A DNA stretch of 64,000 nucleotides from positions 105,751 through 169,750 of the forward strand of contig NZ_AULV01000019.1 in assembly GCF_000422465.1 (NCBI RefSeq). The letters run 5' to 3'. Below the pieces are notes generated by a model, which was given only the letters and a program-made list of their open reading frames with translations, ran no database searches and had not been told where the DNA came from. The stretch comes from Paenibacillus harenae DSM 16969 (GTDB lineage: Bacteria > Bacillota > Bacilli > Paenibacillales > Paenibacillaceae). The number at the start of each line of letters is the position of its first letter. The first letter of the stretch is position 1. Made by a program: the position numbers and the translations under genes. Shown piece by piece: positions 44,174 through 52,972 of this stretch.

Positions 44174-45064
44174 ATGTACGATTGGGTGGAAAGCGTGATC
44201 CGGATAGCCGTGCTCGCAGGACAATTCGTGTTCGGCGCGGCGGCAATTTACGCCATCTTGTCCTTGCTGCCCAGACGCCCGGCCAGGTGGAAGCATCTTG
44301 CCGTATTAAGCTGGCGAACCCATGCCGTGCCGGCCGGCTGGCTGAGGCTGCTCCGCATCGCCAGGCAAGCGCCGACCTTCATGGAGAGAGAACTGCTGCT
44401 GGCCGGCTGCGGTGTAACGGCGGATGCGGGATGGTATGTATTCACCAGACGGCTTCTGCTGATCGTTGTAAGTTTGTTCATTCTTATCGTCGTTGTGCTT
44501 CACGGGCGGTTAAACGGGCTTATCCCTTTGGCATATAGCGGTCCGGGGTTACTGCTCCTGCTGCTGCTGATTTATAACGATTTGGCCTGGCTGCGGGCTA
44601 TCCGCAAAGTCCGGGCGCTGCAAATGACGAAGGAAATATTCGTTGTCAGCAATCAGCTGCTTTACCTGTCGGACTCTTCGCTGCATATTCATGCGAAGCT
44701 GGCGCGCTGCGTGCCGTTTACAAGAGCGATGCGCGGCGATCTGGAGCGGCTTCTTGCCGAGTGGTATCACGATGCGGGCTCCGCCCTGCAGCGGTTCAAG
44801 CAGCGGATCGGCACCGATGAGGGACTAAGCTTTGTCGAGACGCTTGATGCGCTTAGAATGCATGAGAGCCGGCAATATTACGAGCTGCTCCGGGTGAGGA
44901 TCGGGGATTACAAAGAAAAAATCGAGCTTGCCAAAGAAAGCCGCAAGGAATCAACCTCCTATGTTTTGTTCGTCATCGCGGGCATCCCGATTTTATATAC
45001 CTTTCAGGTTTTTATCTATCCATGGGTAAAGGAAGGGCAGAAGCTGTTCCAATCGCTCAACTAA
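44174..45064 (+). CDS. TadC-like pilus membrane platform protein
   Basis: A 296-residue second F-domain membrane protein, with spans at about 5-27, 97-120, 122-138 and 268-286 and a cytosolic helical domain between. It follows TadB by 11 bases with AAGGGGG before its ATG. TadB and TadC normally form the platform on which CpaF acts. Confidence 0.85.
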   Translation: MYDWVESVIRIAVLAGQFVFGAAAIYAILSLLPRRPARWKHLAVLSWRTHAVPAGWLRLLRIARQAPTFMERELLLAGCGVTADAGWYVFTRRLLLIVVSLFILIVVVLHGRLNGLIPLAYSGPGLLLLLLLIYNDLAWLRAIRKVRALQMTKEIFVVSNQLLYLSDSSLHIHAKLARCVPFTRAMRGDLERLLAEWYHDAGSALQRFKQRIGTDEGLSFVETLDALRMHESRQYYELLRVRIGDYKEKIELAKESRKESTSYVLFVIAGIPILYTFQVFIYPWVKEGQKLFQSLN

Positions 45065-45095
45065 CGGCTGACCGAATACGAAGGGAGGTGTCTGC

Positions 45096-45245
45096 ATGCG
45101 TAATATATTAATGACCGTCATGATGCTGGTCGTCGTTATCGTCCTGTTCAATACGATCATCGCCAAAGATACAACGGGAACGAGGAGCCAGATCGAATCG
45201 CAAGGGACTGCGGCCAACACAAAAATTAGCCAGCTGCTCCCATAA
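45096..45245 (+). CDS. Small Flp-like pilin candidate 1
   Basis: A 49-residue protein below common gene-calling limits. It starts MRNILMTVMMLVVVIVLFNT, a single N-terminal membrane helix, followed by a polar tail rich in Thr, Ser and Gln. AAGGGAGGTG precedes the ATG. Size, topology and place right after TadC suggest the Flp pilin, although the classic Gly/Glu-Tyr cleavage motif is not visible. Confidence 0.6.
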   Translation: MRNILMTVMMLVVVIVLFNTIIAKDTTGTRSQIESQGTAANTKISQLLP

Positions 45246-45287
45246 TGTAAAATGACGCGTGAGCAAAAGAAGACGGAGGTACCGCTA

Positions 45288-45434
45288 ATGAGAAGCATAC
45301 TTATCACGCTGCTGCTGCTTGTAACCGTTATTCTCCTTTACCTGGAGATAGCAGAGGGAGATACGGGGATGAATCGGCAAGTAAACGAAGCCGGCAGGGC
45401 GGTTAGCGACCATATCAGGAGCATGAGTCCATGA
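45288..45434 (+). CDS. Small Flp-like pilin candidate 2
   Basis: A 48-residue protein, MRSILITLLLLVTVILLYLE followed by a polar tail. It shares start, size and topology with the preceding gene and probably arose by duplication. CGGAGGT is eight bases before the ATG at 45288; the longer frame to 45252 lacks a site. It overlaps the next gene by four bases. Confidence 0.6.
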   Translation: MRSILITLLLLVTVILLYLEIAEGDTGMNRQVNEAGRAVSDHIRSMSP

Positions 45435-45856
45435 AGCAGCTGCTCATTTTTATATTGTTTGCTGCCATGTTGTGCTGGCTGATGTTCTCGCCGATTTATA
45501 AGCATGTGCTCATTGTCAGGCAGGCGGTGCTGCAGCAGGAGGTTGATTATTTGCTTGAAGTCGGCGCGAGCGGAAGCTACGGCTATATAAGCCCGGCGAT
45601 GATGGAGGATTCAAGAGACAGGCTGGGGCGCTTCGGCATGCAGCCTGCCGACGTCGTCTTCGAGCTGTCGGCGACAAGCGGCGTCGACGCTTCGAATCCA
45701 TATGCGCCTGTGCTTCGCGGAGAAGGCATTTCCTTAACCATGAGCTACCCGTACGAGAATTTGTTCGATATTGATCGTTTAATCGGCCTGGCGCCGCCGC
45801 TGCCCGGGGAGAGAATGAAAGCGTTCGGAATGAAGATGAGCGAGTATGTGCCTTAG
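45431..45856 (+). CDS. TadE-like pseudopilin, putative
   Basis: A 141-residue protein with one N-terminal membrane span (about 4-22) and an extracytoplasmic beta-rich domain. Helix first, globule after is the pseudopilin layout. It overlaps the second small pilin gene by four bases. I do not recognise a named family; the operon suggests a minor pilin. Confidence 0.55.
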   Translation: MKQLLIFILFAAMLCWLMFSPIYKHVLIVRQAVLQQEVDYLLEVGASGSYGYISPAMMEDSRDRLGRFGMQPADVVFELSATSGVDASNPYAPVLRGEGISLTMSYPYENLFDIDRLIGLAPPLPGERMKAFGMKMSEYVP

Positions 45857-45877
45857 ACGGGGAAGGAGGTTGAACCG

Positions 45878-46363
45878 ATGTATAAGCTGGTATTGATCGT
45901 TATGATGATGTCGGCGTGGGGCTCGGTTCATCTTCTGCAGGTTGAGGAGGAGATGGCGATGCAGACCTTATTTCTGGGCAAGCATGCGGTTAACCGGGCG
46001 GCACATGCCGCGGCGCAGCAGCTCGATCCGGAGGCGCTTGGCGAAGGGGTGCTGCGAATTGCCCCCGGCTTGGCGGAAGAGGCGGCAGTCCGGTTTTTAC
46101 GGGGGAATTTACTGATCGATTCGTCGGGAGCCCCGCTGCCGGAATCCTTTCTAAGGCACCCGCTGGAGGTTCTTGTCTTTGAGGTGATCAATGCTGAACG
46201 GACTTTTCCATATACGTATCGAAACGATGTATACCAATATGAAGTTACGTTAGAGCAGCCGGGAATTGTTATGATCGTTCATGTCGTATATCCGCGGGCT
46301 TTTCGTGTACTTGAACCCATTGAATGGAATATTAAGGGGGCGGCTGAGCTAACGGCAGGTTGA
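45878..46363 (+). CDS. Tad-locus membrane-anchored protein, unknown
   Basis: A 161-residue protein with one N-terminal hydrophobic segment (about 3-20), a helical stretch HAVNRAAHAAAQQLDP typical of TadE/TadG-type pseudopilins, and a beta-rich end. GGAAGGAGG precedes the ATG. It is the last gene of the Tad operon; no TadG or prepilin peptidase follows. Confidence 0.55.
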   Translation: MYKLVLIVMMMSAWGSVHLLQVEEEMAMQTLFLGKHAVNRAAHAAAQQLDPEALGEGVLRIAPGLAEEAAVRFLRGNLLIDSSGAPLPESFLRHPLEVLVFEVINAERTFPYTYRNDVYQYEVTLEQPGIVMIVHVVYPRAFRVLEPIEWNIKGAAELTAG

Positions 46364-46412
46364 CGTTAAAATGGAAAATTGGTGTAATAGGGGGAGGGAT
46401 TTCATTTAGGAG

Positions 46413-47648
46413 TTGATCTTTGAGGATATGAACATTGGAGCGGATATTCCCGCCGGACTGGTACGGCAGCGAATCGAGGATTTGCAGGCCGTGATGCGGC
46501 ACGAACAGCTTGACGCTTTTCTTATCACGCAGAATGTTGATCTTTATTATTACAGCGGCTCCATGCAAAATGGCTATATGTTTATTCCGAGCATCGGCGA
46601 GGCAACCTTCTACGTAAGGCGCAGCGTTCAGCGCGCAAAGCTGGAAACGGCGGTACGGGTAGCCGAACTAGGTGCTTTTCGCCGTTTCGGGCAGACGCTC
46701 CGGCAGGATTATGGCGCGTTATTTCGGCTAGATGCCGCGCTGCGCATAGCGGCTGATCTGGATGTGCTTCCTGCGCAATCCTATGTGAAGCTTACGGAGG
46801 TTCTCAGTCTAGACGGTCAAAGCGCGCTTGTAGACGGTTCAGCCCATATCCGCAGGCAGCGGATGATTAAATCGGCATGGGAGATTAGCCGAATCGAATC
46901 GGCTGCCCGGGCCGTTGCCGAAGCACTGGAGGCATCGCTTCCGGAGCTTCGCGAAGGAATAAGCGAGCTGGCCTGGATGGCGCGCGTCGAATATGAGCTG
47001 CGGATCCGGGGACATATCGGCATGATGCGAATGCGCGGGTATAATCAGGAAATTACGACAGGCATGGTCATATCGGGAGCTGCGGCAGCCGTTCCGACTT
47101 ATTTTGACGGGCCAGCCGGAGGGCTTGGCCTGGGCGCGGCGTCGCCGCAGAGCGTCAGCCGGTCGCTCATCCAAAGGAATGAACCGATATTAATCGATAT
47201 CGGCTGCTGCATTGACGGCTATGTCATTGATCAGACGCGCACCGCTGTCATTGGAGCCCTTCCGGAAAATTTGATGAGGGCCTATGAGGTTTCGGAGGCA
47301 TTGATCCAGGCAGCGGAGAAAGAGATGCTGCCGGGCACCCTATGCTCCAAGCTGTATGAGGATGCGCTGGCAACCTGCGCTGCAGAAGGGCTTTCCGCCC
47401 ATTTTATGGGCTTCGGCGCGGATCAGGCTAAGTTTCTGGGGCATGGGATCGGACTGGAGATTGATGAATGGCCCGTGCTGGCCAAAGGATTCGACATCCC
47501 CCTTCAGGCGGGTATGGTTATCGCGGTAGAGCCAAAGTTTACGTTTCCGGGTCAAGGTGTGGTAGGCATCGAGAACAGCTATTTCATTACAAATCAAGGA
47601 CCGCAGGCTCTGACTCGTTCTAAAACGGGGCTTATCGTGCTGCCATAA
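46413..47648 (+). CDS. M24-family Xaa-Pro peptidase
   Basis: A 411-residue metallopeptidase with the creatinase N-terminal domain (1-160) and a pita-bread catalytic domain. Metal ligands are Asp in DIGCCIDGYVIDQTRT (two Asp), His in GHGIGLEIDEWP, and Glu in AVEPKF and GIENSYF. The TTG start at 46413 is uncertain: AGGAG lies right against it, and a GGGAGGG is 14 bases up; an ATG at 46428 is the alternative. It is likely cytosolic and cleaves prolyl peptides. Confidence 0.9.
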   Translation: MIFEDMNIGADIPAGLVRQRIEDLQAVMRHEQLDAFLITQNVDLYYYSGSMQNGYMFIPSIGEATFYVRRSVQRAKLETAVRVAELGAFRRFGQTLRQDYGALFRLDAALRIAADLDVLPAQSYVKLTEVLSLDGQSALVDGSAHIRRQRMIKSAWEISRIESAARAVAEALEASLPELREGISELAWMARVEYELRIRGHIGMMRMRGYNQEITTGMVISGAAAAVPTYFDGPAGGLGLGAASPQSVSRSLIQRNEPILIDIGCCIDGYVIDQTRTAVIGALPENLMRAYEVSEALIQAAEKEMLPGTLCSKLYEDALATCAAEGLSAHFMGFGADQAKFLGHGIGLEIDEWPVLAKGFDIPLQAGMVIAVEPKFTFPGQGVVGIENSYFITNQGPQALTRSKTGLIVLP

Positions 47649-47668
47649 CGATTAGGGAGGATTTCCAA

Positions 47669-48148
47669 ATGGATCGTGAACTAACGCAACGGCTGCATCG
47701 CGATTATATTACGGTATATCGGATTAGCTGGCTTATTACGCACGGAATATTTTTTGTAATCATTGCGTTGTACTTTGTATTTTCACTGATGTGGGAATGG
47801 ACGTTATGGCCGGGTTGGATTGCCCTGACCCTATTCATCATCACTTTCATTTTATTTACATGGATCATTCCGCAAATGATCTATAACCGTTTCCAATATG
47901 AGCTGTTTGAAGACGAGCTGGAAATACAGAAGGGACTTATCTTCCTGAGCAATGTGCTTGTTCCGATGGTTCGTGTTCAGCACGTTGAGCTGGAGAGCGG
48001 CCCGCTCATGCGAAAGTATGATTTGGCGGGCGTCTCGATCGTAACTGCTGCGACTACGCACAAGATCAGCGGCTTGAAGCTTACCGAAGCGCAGCAGCTG
48101 AAGCGGAGAATCGGTCTATTGGCTAAGGTGGATGACCAGGATGAATGA
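47669..48148 (+). CDS. Bacterial PH-domain membrane protein (YdbS type)
   Basis: A 159-residue protein with two membrane spans (about 27-48 and 53-73) followed by a bPH2 domain (YELFEDELEIQKGLIFLSNV, VPMVRVQHVELESGPLMRKY). It pairs with the next gene as YdbS/YdbT do in B. subtilis. The pair is thought to act at the membrane; the role is unclear. Confidence 0.9.
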   Translation: MDRELTQRLHRDYITVYRISWLITHGIFFVIIALYFVFSLMWEWTLWPGWIALTLFIITFILFTWIIPQMIYNRFQYELFEDELEIQKGLIFLSNVLVPMVRVQHVELESGPLMRKYDLAGVSIVTAATTHKISGLKLTEAQQLKRRIGLLAKVDDQDE

Positions 48149-49658
48149 GCGCCGCACGCTTCATCCCATTTACATTTTATTCGGCTTGTTGAACACGATC
48201 CGGGGGTTCATTCCTTTTCTATTGATTGCCTTAATCAAAGGGACGGAATGGGGGGAGCTGCGTTGGTACTGGTACGCCGGCGCAGGTGCGCTGGCCGTTG
48301 TTATTTTGTTGTTCAGCGTTCTGGAGTGGAGGAACTTTGGCTTTTGGCTCGAGGCGGACCGGATTATTATTCGAAGGGGCTTCTTGTTTCGGGACGAGAA
48401 GACGATTTACTACAGCCGCATTCATTCGGTCAACGTGGAGCAGCCGCTCATTCAGCGGCTGCTCGGTGTCGCCCAGGTAAAAATCGAGACGCCCGGAGGC
48501 AGCAAGAAGGCGGACGGCATTCTGCCCGCCCTCTCGATGACGGAAGCCGGCAACATTCAGCTTGTGCTTAGAGGGCATGCCAATGCTCAGGGCGGACAAC
48601 CGCCGGAGCCGGTTTCGGAACAAGCAAGAGAAGCGTCTGACGTGATGAATAAGCAGGTGGAGGCTGTAAAGGCATCAACCGCAGCGACGCCGGAACCCGC
48701 GGGGCCGTCTTTCCAACTGAGTCCTGCTCAGCTGTTCCAAGCCGCAGCGACTTCAATGAATTTTGGGCTCGTGGCCGCTTTTATCGCAGGTTTATATTCG
48801 TTTGCCGATGATTTTATTGACGCGCTGCTTCCGGATCGATTTTTTGAGAATGTGATGGAGGATTCGGTGAGCATGATGCCGGGTTATATCATTATTGCAG
48901 TAATCGCTCTGATCGGTATCGCTTTCGCGTGGCTGCTGTCCATTGCGCTGTATATATTGAAGTATAGCGGCTTCTCGGTCAAACGGCACGGCAAGCAATT
49001 AACGGTATCCTACGGACTTCTGGAGAAAAAATCGTTTGTCTTCGATCCCAAAAAAGTGCAGGCCGTCATCGTAAAAGAAGGCATGCTCCGCCAAGCGATC
49101 GGATATGCGGAAATCCAGCTGCAGATCATATCGTCCGATAAGAAGGAGCAGCTTATACTGCATCCTTTCCTGAAGCGGGCCGATGTGTCCGCTGTGCTTG
49201 CCGCGTTCGTCCCGCAGCTGAAACTGCCCGCGAATACCGATTTGGCGGGAGCGCCGAAGCGGGCGCTGCTCTATTACGTCCGGATCGAGTTGCTTGTCAC
49301 CTTGGCATTATGCGCGGCTTTAATCCTATGGCTGAAGTCTGCAGGCTTATGGTCGCTCCTACTTGTTCCCCTCGTTTTCGCTTGGAGAATGAGCTGCCAT
49401 CGCGCGGCAGGCGTAGCGCTTAAGGAGGGCCAATTAACCTTGCGCAACAGGTACCTGTCCCGGTCAACTTATTTAATTCGACGCCCGCAGATCGTTACGA
49501 TGCGGGTGAACCGCTCGGCCCGGCAGCAGCGCCGGAGGCTGCTCACGCTATCGGTGCATGCGATGGGGAGCCCGTTCGACTATCGGGTTGCCTGTCTGGA
49601 CCGTACCGACGTAGAGCCGGTATGGCACTGGTACAGCCGCAGCCATAGAAATCAGTAG
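48141..49658 (+). CDS. Bacterial PH-domain membrane protein (YdbT type)
   Basis: A 505-residue protein with three bPH2 modules and three pairs of membrane spans. Module one holds ADRIIIRRGFLFRDEKTIYY and PLIQRLLGVAQVKIETPGG. A low-complexity linker (about 150-195) separates it from the second. AAGGTGG is nine bases before the ATG at 48141; the first in-frame ATG (48132) lies against that site. It overlaps the previous gene by eight bases. Confidence 0.9.
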   Translation: MNERRTLHPIYILFGLLNTIRGFIPFLLIALIKGTEWGELRWYWYAGAGALAVVILLFSVLEWRNFGFWLEADRIIIRRGFLFRDEKTIYYSRIHSVNVEQPLIQRLLGVAQVKIETPGGSKKADGILPALSMTEAGNIQLVLRGHANAQGGQPPEPVSEQAREASDVMNKQVEAVKASTAATPEPAGPSFQLSPAQLFQAAATSMNFGLVAAFIAGLYSFADDFIDALLPDRFFENVMEDSVSMMPGYIIIAVIALIGIAFAWLLSIALYILKYSGFSVKRHGKQLTVSYGLLEKKSFVFDPKKVQAVIVKEGMLRQAIGYAEIQLQIISSDKKEQLILHPFLKRADVSAVLAAFVPQLKLPANTDLAGAPKRALLYYVRIELLVTLALCAALILWLKSAGLWSLLLVPLVFAWRMSCHRAAGVALKEGQLTLRNRYLSRSTYLIRRPQIVTMRVNRSARQQRRRLLTLSVHAMGSPFDYRVACLDRTDVEPVWHWYSRSHRNQ

Positions 49659-49671
49659 GTTCTCTGCCTAC

Positions 49672-49706
49672 AACCGCAGGAGAAATCATCTTCTGCGGTT
49701 TTTTTT
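49672..49706 (+). terminator. Terminator before sigY
   Basis: AACCGCAGGAGA pairs with TCTTCTGCGGTT across a five-base loop, followed by at least six T residues. Confidence 0.85.
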
Positions 49707-49727
49707 GCAAAAAAAAACGGTCAGCAA

Positions 49728-49753
49728 TGAACGAAACGGCAAGCTTGAGCGTC
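49728..49753 (+). promoter_or_regulatory. Sigma-Y-type autoregulatory promoter
   Basis: TGAACG (49728-49733), 16 bases, then CGTC (49750-49753). This matches the sigma-Y promoter pattern (TGAACG and CGTC) that I recall from B. subtilis sigY. It lies between the upstream terminator and sigY, so the sigma factor should drive its own operon. Confidence 0.8.
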
Positions 49754-49794
49754 ATAGCTATAACCGCATCAAGGAAAAGGGGGCATACACGCGC

Positions 49795-50337
49795 GTGTAT
49801 GACGAGACAAGACTCATTAAGAAAGCGGTTCGCGGCGATTCGCTGGCGCTCTCCGAGCTGCTTCGGCAGCACTATGCTTTTTTGTATCAATATACGCTTA
49901 AGATCACCATGAACAAAAACCGCGCGGAGGATATTACGCAGGAAACGATGCTGAAAGCGATAGAGAAAATTGCGTCCTTCCAAGGAAAAGCGAAATTTTC
50001 GACATGGCTGATTACGATCGCATCCAGACTTTACGTCGACCGGATCAGACAAATGGAGCGGGAGAAGCAGTGGCTGCAGGAGGAAAAGTCGCTCCACGGC
50101 ATCCGCTATGAATCGTTTCGCCGGATGAACGATTGGCCGGAGGCGCTTCAGGCGCTCGGTGAATTGAACAGCGAGCTTCGAATACCTGTTCTGCTCAAAT
50201 ATTATTACGGCTATGCGCAAGAGGAAATCGCGAAGATGCTGGACATTCCCGCCGGCACGGTAAAATCAAGACTGCATAACGGCTTAAAGCAACTGCGGAA
50301 GGAGCTAACGATCAATGAAGAAGAAACCATCGAATAG
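49795..50337 (+). CDS. sigY: ECF sigma factor SigY
   Basis: A 180-residue ECF sigma factor. Region 2 spans about 20-85 (HYAFLYQYTLKITMNKNRAE, DITQETMLKAIEKI, WLITIASRLYVDRIR), and region 4 spans about 120-175 (YYYGYAQEEIAKMLDIPAGT). The GTG at 49795 is the first canonical start after the sigma-Y promoter; AAAAGGGGG is about 11 bases upstream. The longer frame from 49705 would begin inside the terminator. The gene order with yxlCDEFG is that of B. subtilis. Confidence 0.88.
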   Translation: MYDETRLIKKAVRGDSLALSELLRQHYAFLYQYTLKITMNKNRAEDITQETMLKAIEKIASFQGKAKFSTWLITIASRLYVDRIRQMEREKQWLQEEKSLHGIRYESFRRMNDWPEALQALGELNSELRIPVLLKYYYGYAQEEIAKMLDIPAGTVKSRLHNGLKQLRKELTINEEETIE

Positions 50338-50656
50338 TCCCGATGATCAGCAGTGGTTCGACGAGCGACTGGGGGACGCGATTCGCCGTTTTGATGAAAA
50401 CCATTTGCCGGAGACTGCGGAACTGCAGGCATTCGAGCAGCTTGTGCTAGCGCATAAGCAGGGGCTTAAGAAAAAGCTGTGGAAGGAACTTTTGTTGTTC
50501 TGGCTGACTTCATGCTTTATTTTCGGCTCTATGATGTGGGTTTTGGAGCAGAACTGGGTTGGGTTTCCGGTTATGCAAGCCGTTATCGCTGCGGGTGGAA
50601 TCATCATTGCTTTGATGAAGTTCGGGAATAGGACGGGGATCAAATGGAAGAGCTAG
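50315..50656 (+). CDS. yxlC: YxlC-like anti-sigma-Y factor
   Basis: A 113-residue protein. The acidic cytosolic head holds DDQQWFDERLGDAIRR, and two membrane spans follow (about 58-78 and 83-102). YxlC with YxlD restrains sigma-Y in B. subtilis. The gene overlaps sigY by 23 bases with AAGGAG ten bases upstream. Size and topology fit; the name also rests on gene order. Confidence 0.8.
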   Translation: MKKKPSNSPDDQQWFDERLGDAIRRFDENHLPETAELQAFEQLVLAHKQGLKKKLWKELLLFWLTSCFIFGSMMWVLEQNWVGFPVMQAVIAAGGIIIALMKFGNRTGIKWKS

Positions 50657-50889
50657 ATGCTTTGCCCTTATGGCAATGGGCCTTACTTATCGCCGTACTG
50701 GTCACGCAGTCGACCTGGTTATTCATTGATGCGAGGAAACGAGACAGCATGCCTTGGTTTTGGGGGATATGGGGATTGATTCAGGTGCCGATGCCCATTG
50801 TTTGTTACTTCATTTTTGTCCGCAGCGGGTGGTTCAGCAGAGGAAAGGGCAGAGCGGGGAGAAATCGGAAGAATAAGCGGATCGAGTAA
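50644..50889 (+). CDS. yxlD: YxlD-like membrane protein
   Basis: An 81-residue two-span protein with WLFIDARKRDSMPWFWGIWG between the spans and a basic tail. It overlaps yxlC by 13 bases. By position it is the second anti-sigma component. Confidence 0.75.
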   Translation: MEELDALPLWQWALLIAVLVTQSTWLFIDARKRDSMPWFWGIWGLIQVPMPIVCYFIFVRSGWFSRGKGRAGRNRKNKRIE

Positions 50890-50916
50890 AATTAACCGCA
50901 AAAAGGGGATTTGAAG

Positions 50917-51126
50917 ATGAACGATCAGTTTGATACTTCACAGCTATTGGCTATTATTGCGCCGGTTCTGGTCATCCAGTTGATTCTGGTCATTATCGCG
51001 CTGGTGCTCTGCGCTAAAGCGGAGCAAACGAGAGGACCGAAGTGGATGTGGGTTTTAATTATTTTATTCGCTAATATCATCGGTCCTATTGCCTTCTTTA
51101 TTATGGGAAGGAGGAATGACGGGTGA
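50917..51126 (+). CDS. yxlE: YxlE-like small membrane protein (PLDc_N type)
   Basis: A 69-residue two-span protein. The region KAEQTRGPKWMWVLIILFAN and IIGPIAFFIMGRRNDG is the phospholipase-D N-terminal (PLDc_N) motif. AAAAGGGG is eight bases before the ATG at 50917. It overlaps yxlF by four bases. Confidence 0.82.
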   Translation: MNDQFDTSQLLAIIAPVLVIQLILVIIALVLCAKAEQTRGPKWMWVLIILFANIIGPIAFFIMGRRNDG

Positions 51127-52073
51127 CAGCACTTCTGCAGGTAAAGGGACTTACGAAAGCATTTAACTCTGTAAAGGCGGTGAACGGACTTGATTTCGCC
51201 ATTGAAGAGGGGCATTGCGTCGCTCTGCTTGGGCCTAACGGCGCGGGGAAGACGACTACGATCCGAATGATCACCGGTTTGCTCAAACCAACAGCAGGGC
51301 AAATGAGATTTCATGCTGCCGCCAATATCGGCGACGAACGTGCGATTATCGGTTATTTGCCGCAATCGCCGGCTTTTTATAATTGGATGACGGGCTTGGA
51401 GTATGTCGTTTACGCAGGTAGGCTATGCGGGTTAACTTCTCAAATGGCCGGAAATCGGGCGATGGAGCTGCTGGAGCGGGTCGGCTTGACCGGTGCCGCA
51501 AAGCGGCGCATCGGAACCTATTCGGGAGGCATGAAGCAGCGTCTTGGACTTGCCCAGGCGCTCGTGCATCAGCCGAAGCTGCTGGTCATGGACGAGCCGG
51601 TGTCTGCGCTCGATCCGGTCGGAAGACGGGAGGTGCTTGAGCTGCTGCGCGAGCTGAAGCGGGAGACGACGGTTTTGTTCTCCACGCATGTGCTGCACGA
51701 TGCCGAAGACCTTTGCGATGATGTGATCATTATCCGAAACGGGCAAATCGCGCTTCAAGGAGCGATTTCATCGATTCGCAGCGATCATCGCAGGCCGATC
51801 ATCGAGCTCCAGCTTGAACGGGATGACCGTTCGGAGAAGTGGCTGGCGGGTTATGCGGAACGCATTCGCTGCTCGTTGTCCCATTCGTCCGAAGCGGGCT
51901 TGATCCATGAAATTCAACTGGGGGACGGCCATGCCCGTTTTACCGTAAAGGAAGTGGACGAAGCGAGACAGCTGCTCCTTGAGGAGCTCGCGCAGGCACG
52001 GGTTAAGGTGAGAAAATTGGAAGCAGGCTATTCCTCGCTGGAGGATTTATTTATGAAGGTGGTGGCGCAATGA
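51123..52073 (+). CDS. yxlF: ABC transporter ATP-binding protein YxlF
   Basis: A 316-residue ATPase. Walker A is LLGPNGAGKTTTIRM, the signature is YSGGMKQRLGLAQ, and Walker B is LLVMDEPVSALDP. The GTG start overlaps yxlE, with AAGGAGG upstream. Together with yxlG it forms an exporter driven by sigma-Y; its substrate is unknown. Confidence 0.9.
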   Translation: MTALLQVKGLTKAFNSVKAVNGLDFAIEEGHCVALLGPNGAGKTTTIRMITGLLKPTAGQMRFHAAANIGDERAIIGYLPQSPAFYNWMTGLEYVVYAGRLCGLTSQMAGNRAMELLERVGLTGAAKRRIGTYSGGMKQRLGLAQALVHQPKLLVMDEPVSALDPVGRREVLELLRELKRETTVLFSTHVLHDAEDLCDDVIIIRNGQIALQGAISSIRSDHRRPIIELQLERDDRSEKWLAGYAERIRCSLSHSSEAGLIHEIQLGDGHARFTVKEVDEARQLLLEELAQARVKVRKLEAGYSSLEDLFMKVVAQ

Positions 52074-52867
52074 GCACCTCAAGCCTAATACGTTATTCCG
52101 TGATGGTGCAGAAGGAGCTGCTGGAGCTCGTCCGCAGCTTCAAGCTGCTATGGGTTCCGCTCGTATTCGTGCTGCTGGGCGTTATGCAGCCGGTAACCAT
52201 GTTCTATATGCCCTTATTATTGGAGAAAGCCGGAAATATGCCGGAAGGTTCCGTAATCGATATTCCGCTGCCTACGGGAACAGAGGTGCTTGCTCAGACG
52301 CTGCAGCAATTCGGAACGCTTGGTATTCTTGTTCTGGTGCTGACGGCGATGAGCACGGTCTCGGGAGAGAGAAACAGCGGCGCCGCTTCGTTAATATTAG
52401 TGAAGCCGGTATCGCCTTTCGCCTATATTGGTTCCAAATGGACGTCGATGCTGCTGCTGGCATGGGGCGCGCTTAGCGCCGGATATTTAGCGGCATGGTA
52501 TTATACTGAGCTGCTGATAGGCGAGGTTCCGGCAAAACAAGTTATCGGCAGCCTGCTCATCTACGGGCTTTGGCTATCTTTTGTTTTGACGATGACGCTC
52601 TTGTTCAGCACATTGCTTAAAAGTCCGGCCGCTGCAGCCTTCTCCGTACTCGGCGCGTCCGTGACGCTTTCGTTAATTTCCGGCATATTCCCTAAGCAGA
52701 TGGGTTGGAGTCCGGGAGCGTTAAGCGGTTATGCCTATCAATTTGTCGTGGGAGAGAGTTTCGCAAGCGGCAGATTTTGGTTAGCCGCCATTTCCGGCTT
52801 GTTCCTTATAATACTCGCTCTAACGGCGTCCGCAGCGCTGCTTCGCAGAAGCCCGGCAGCCGAATAA
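52070..52867 (+). CDS. yxlG: ABC-2 permease YxlG
   Basis: A 265-residue six-span permease. VSGERNSGAASLILVKPVSP is the ABC-2 coupling segment. ATGA overlaps yxlF by four bases. It is the last gene of the sigY unit; a separate yxlH is not seen here. Confidence 0.88.
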   Translation: MSTSSLIRYSVMVQKELLELVRSFKLLWVPLVFVLLGVMQPVTMFYMPLLLEKAGNMPEGSVIDIPLPTGTEVLAQTLQQFGTLGILVLVLTAMSTVSGERNSGAASLILVKPVSPFAYIGSKWTSMLLLAWGALSAGYLAAWYYTELLIGEVPAKQVIGSLLIYGLWLSFVLTMTLLFSTLLKSPAAAAFSVLGASVTLSLISGIFPKQMGWSPGALSGYAYQFVVGESFASGRFWLAAISGLFLIILALTASAALLRRSPAAE

Positions 52868-52972
52868 CGAAAAATTATGTTTTTTAGCCTGCATTCTGAT
52901 TGGACACCGCTATCATTTTTTAGTAGGATAATAGTGATAGAATCAGCGGCGAAGAAACAGGAGTTGAGGACG

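Noticed and set aside
49705..49794. N-terminal extension of SigY
   Set aside because: It would start in the T-run of a terminator and lies partly upstream of the sigma-Y promoter.
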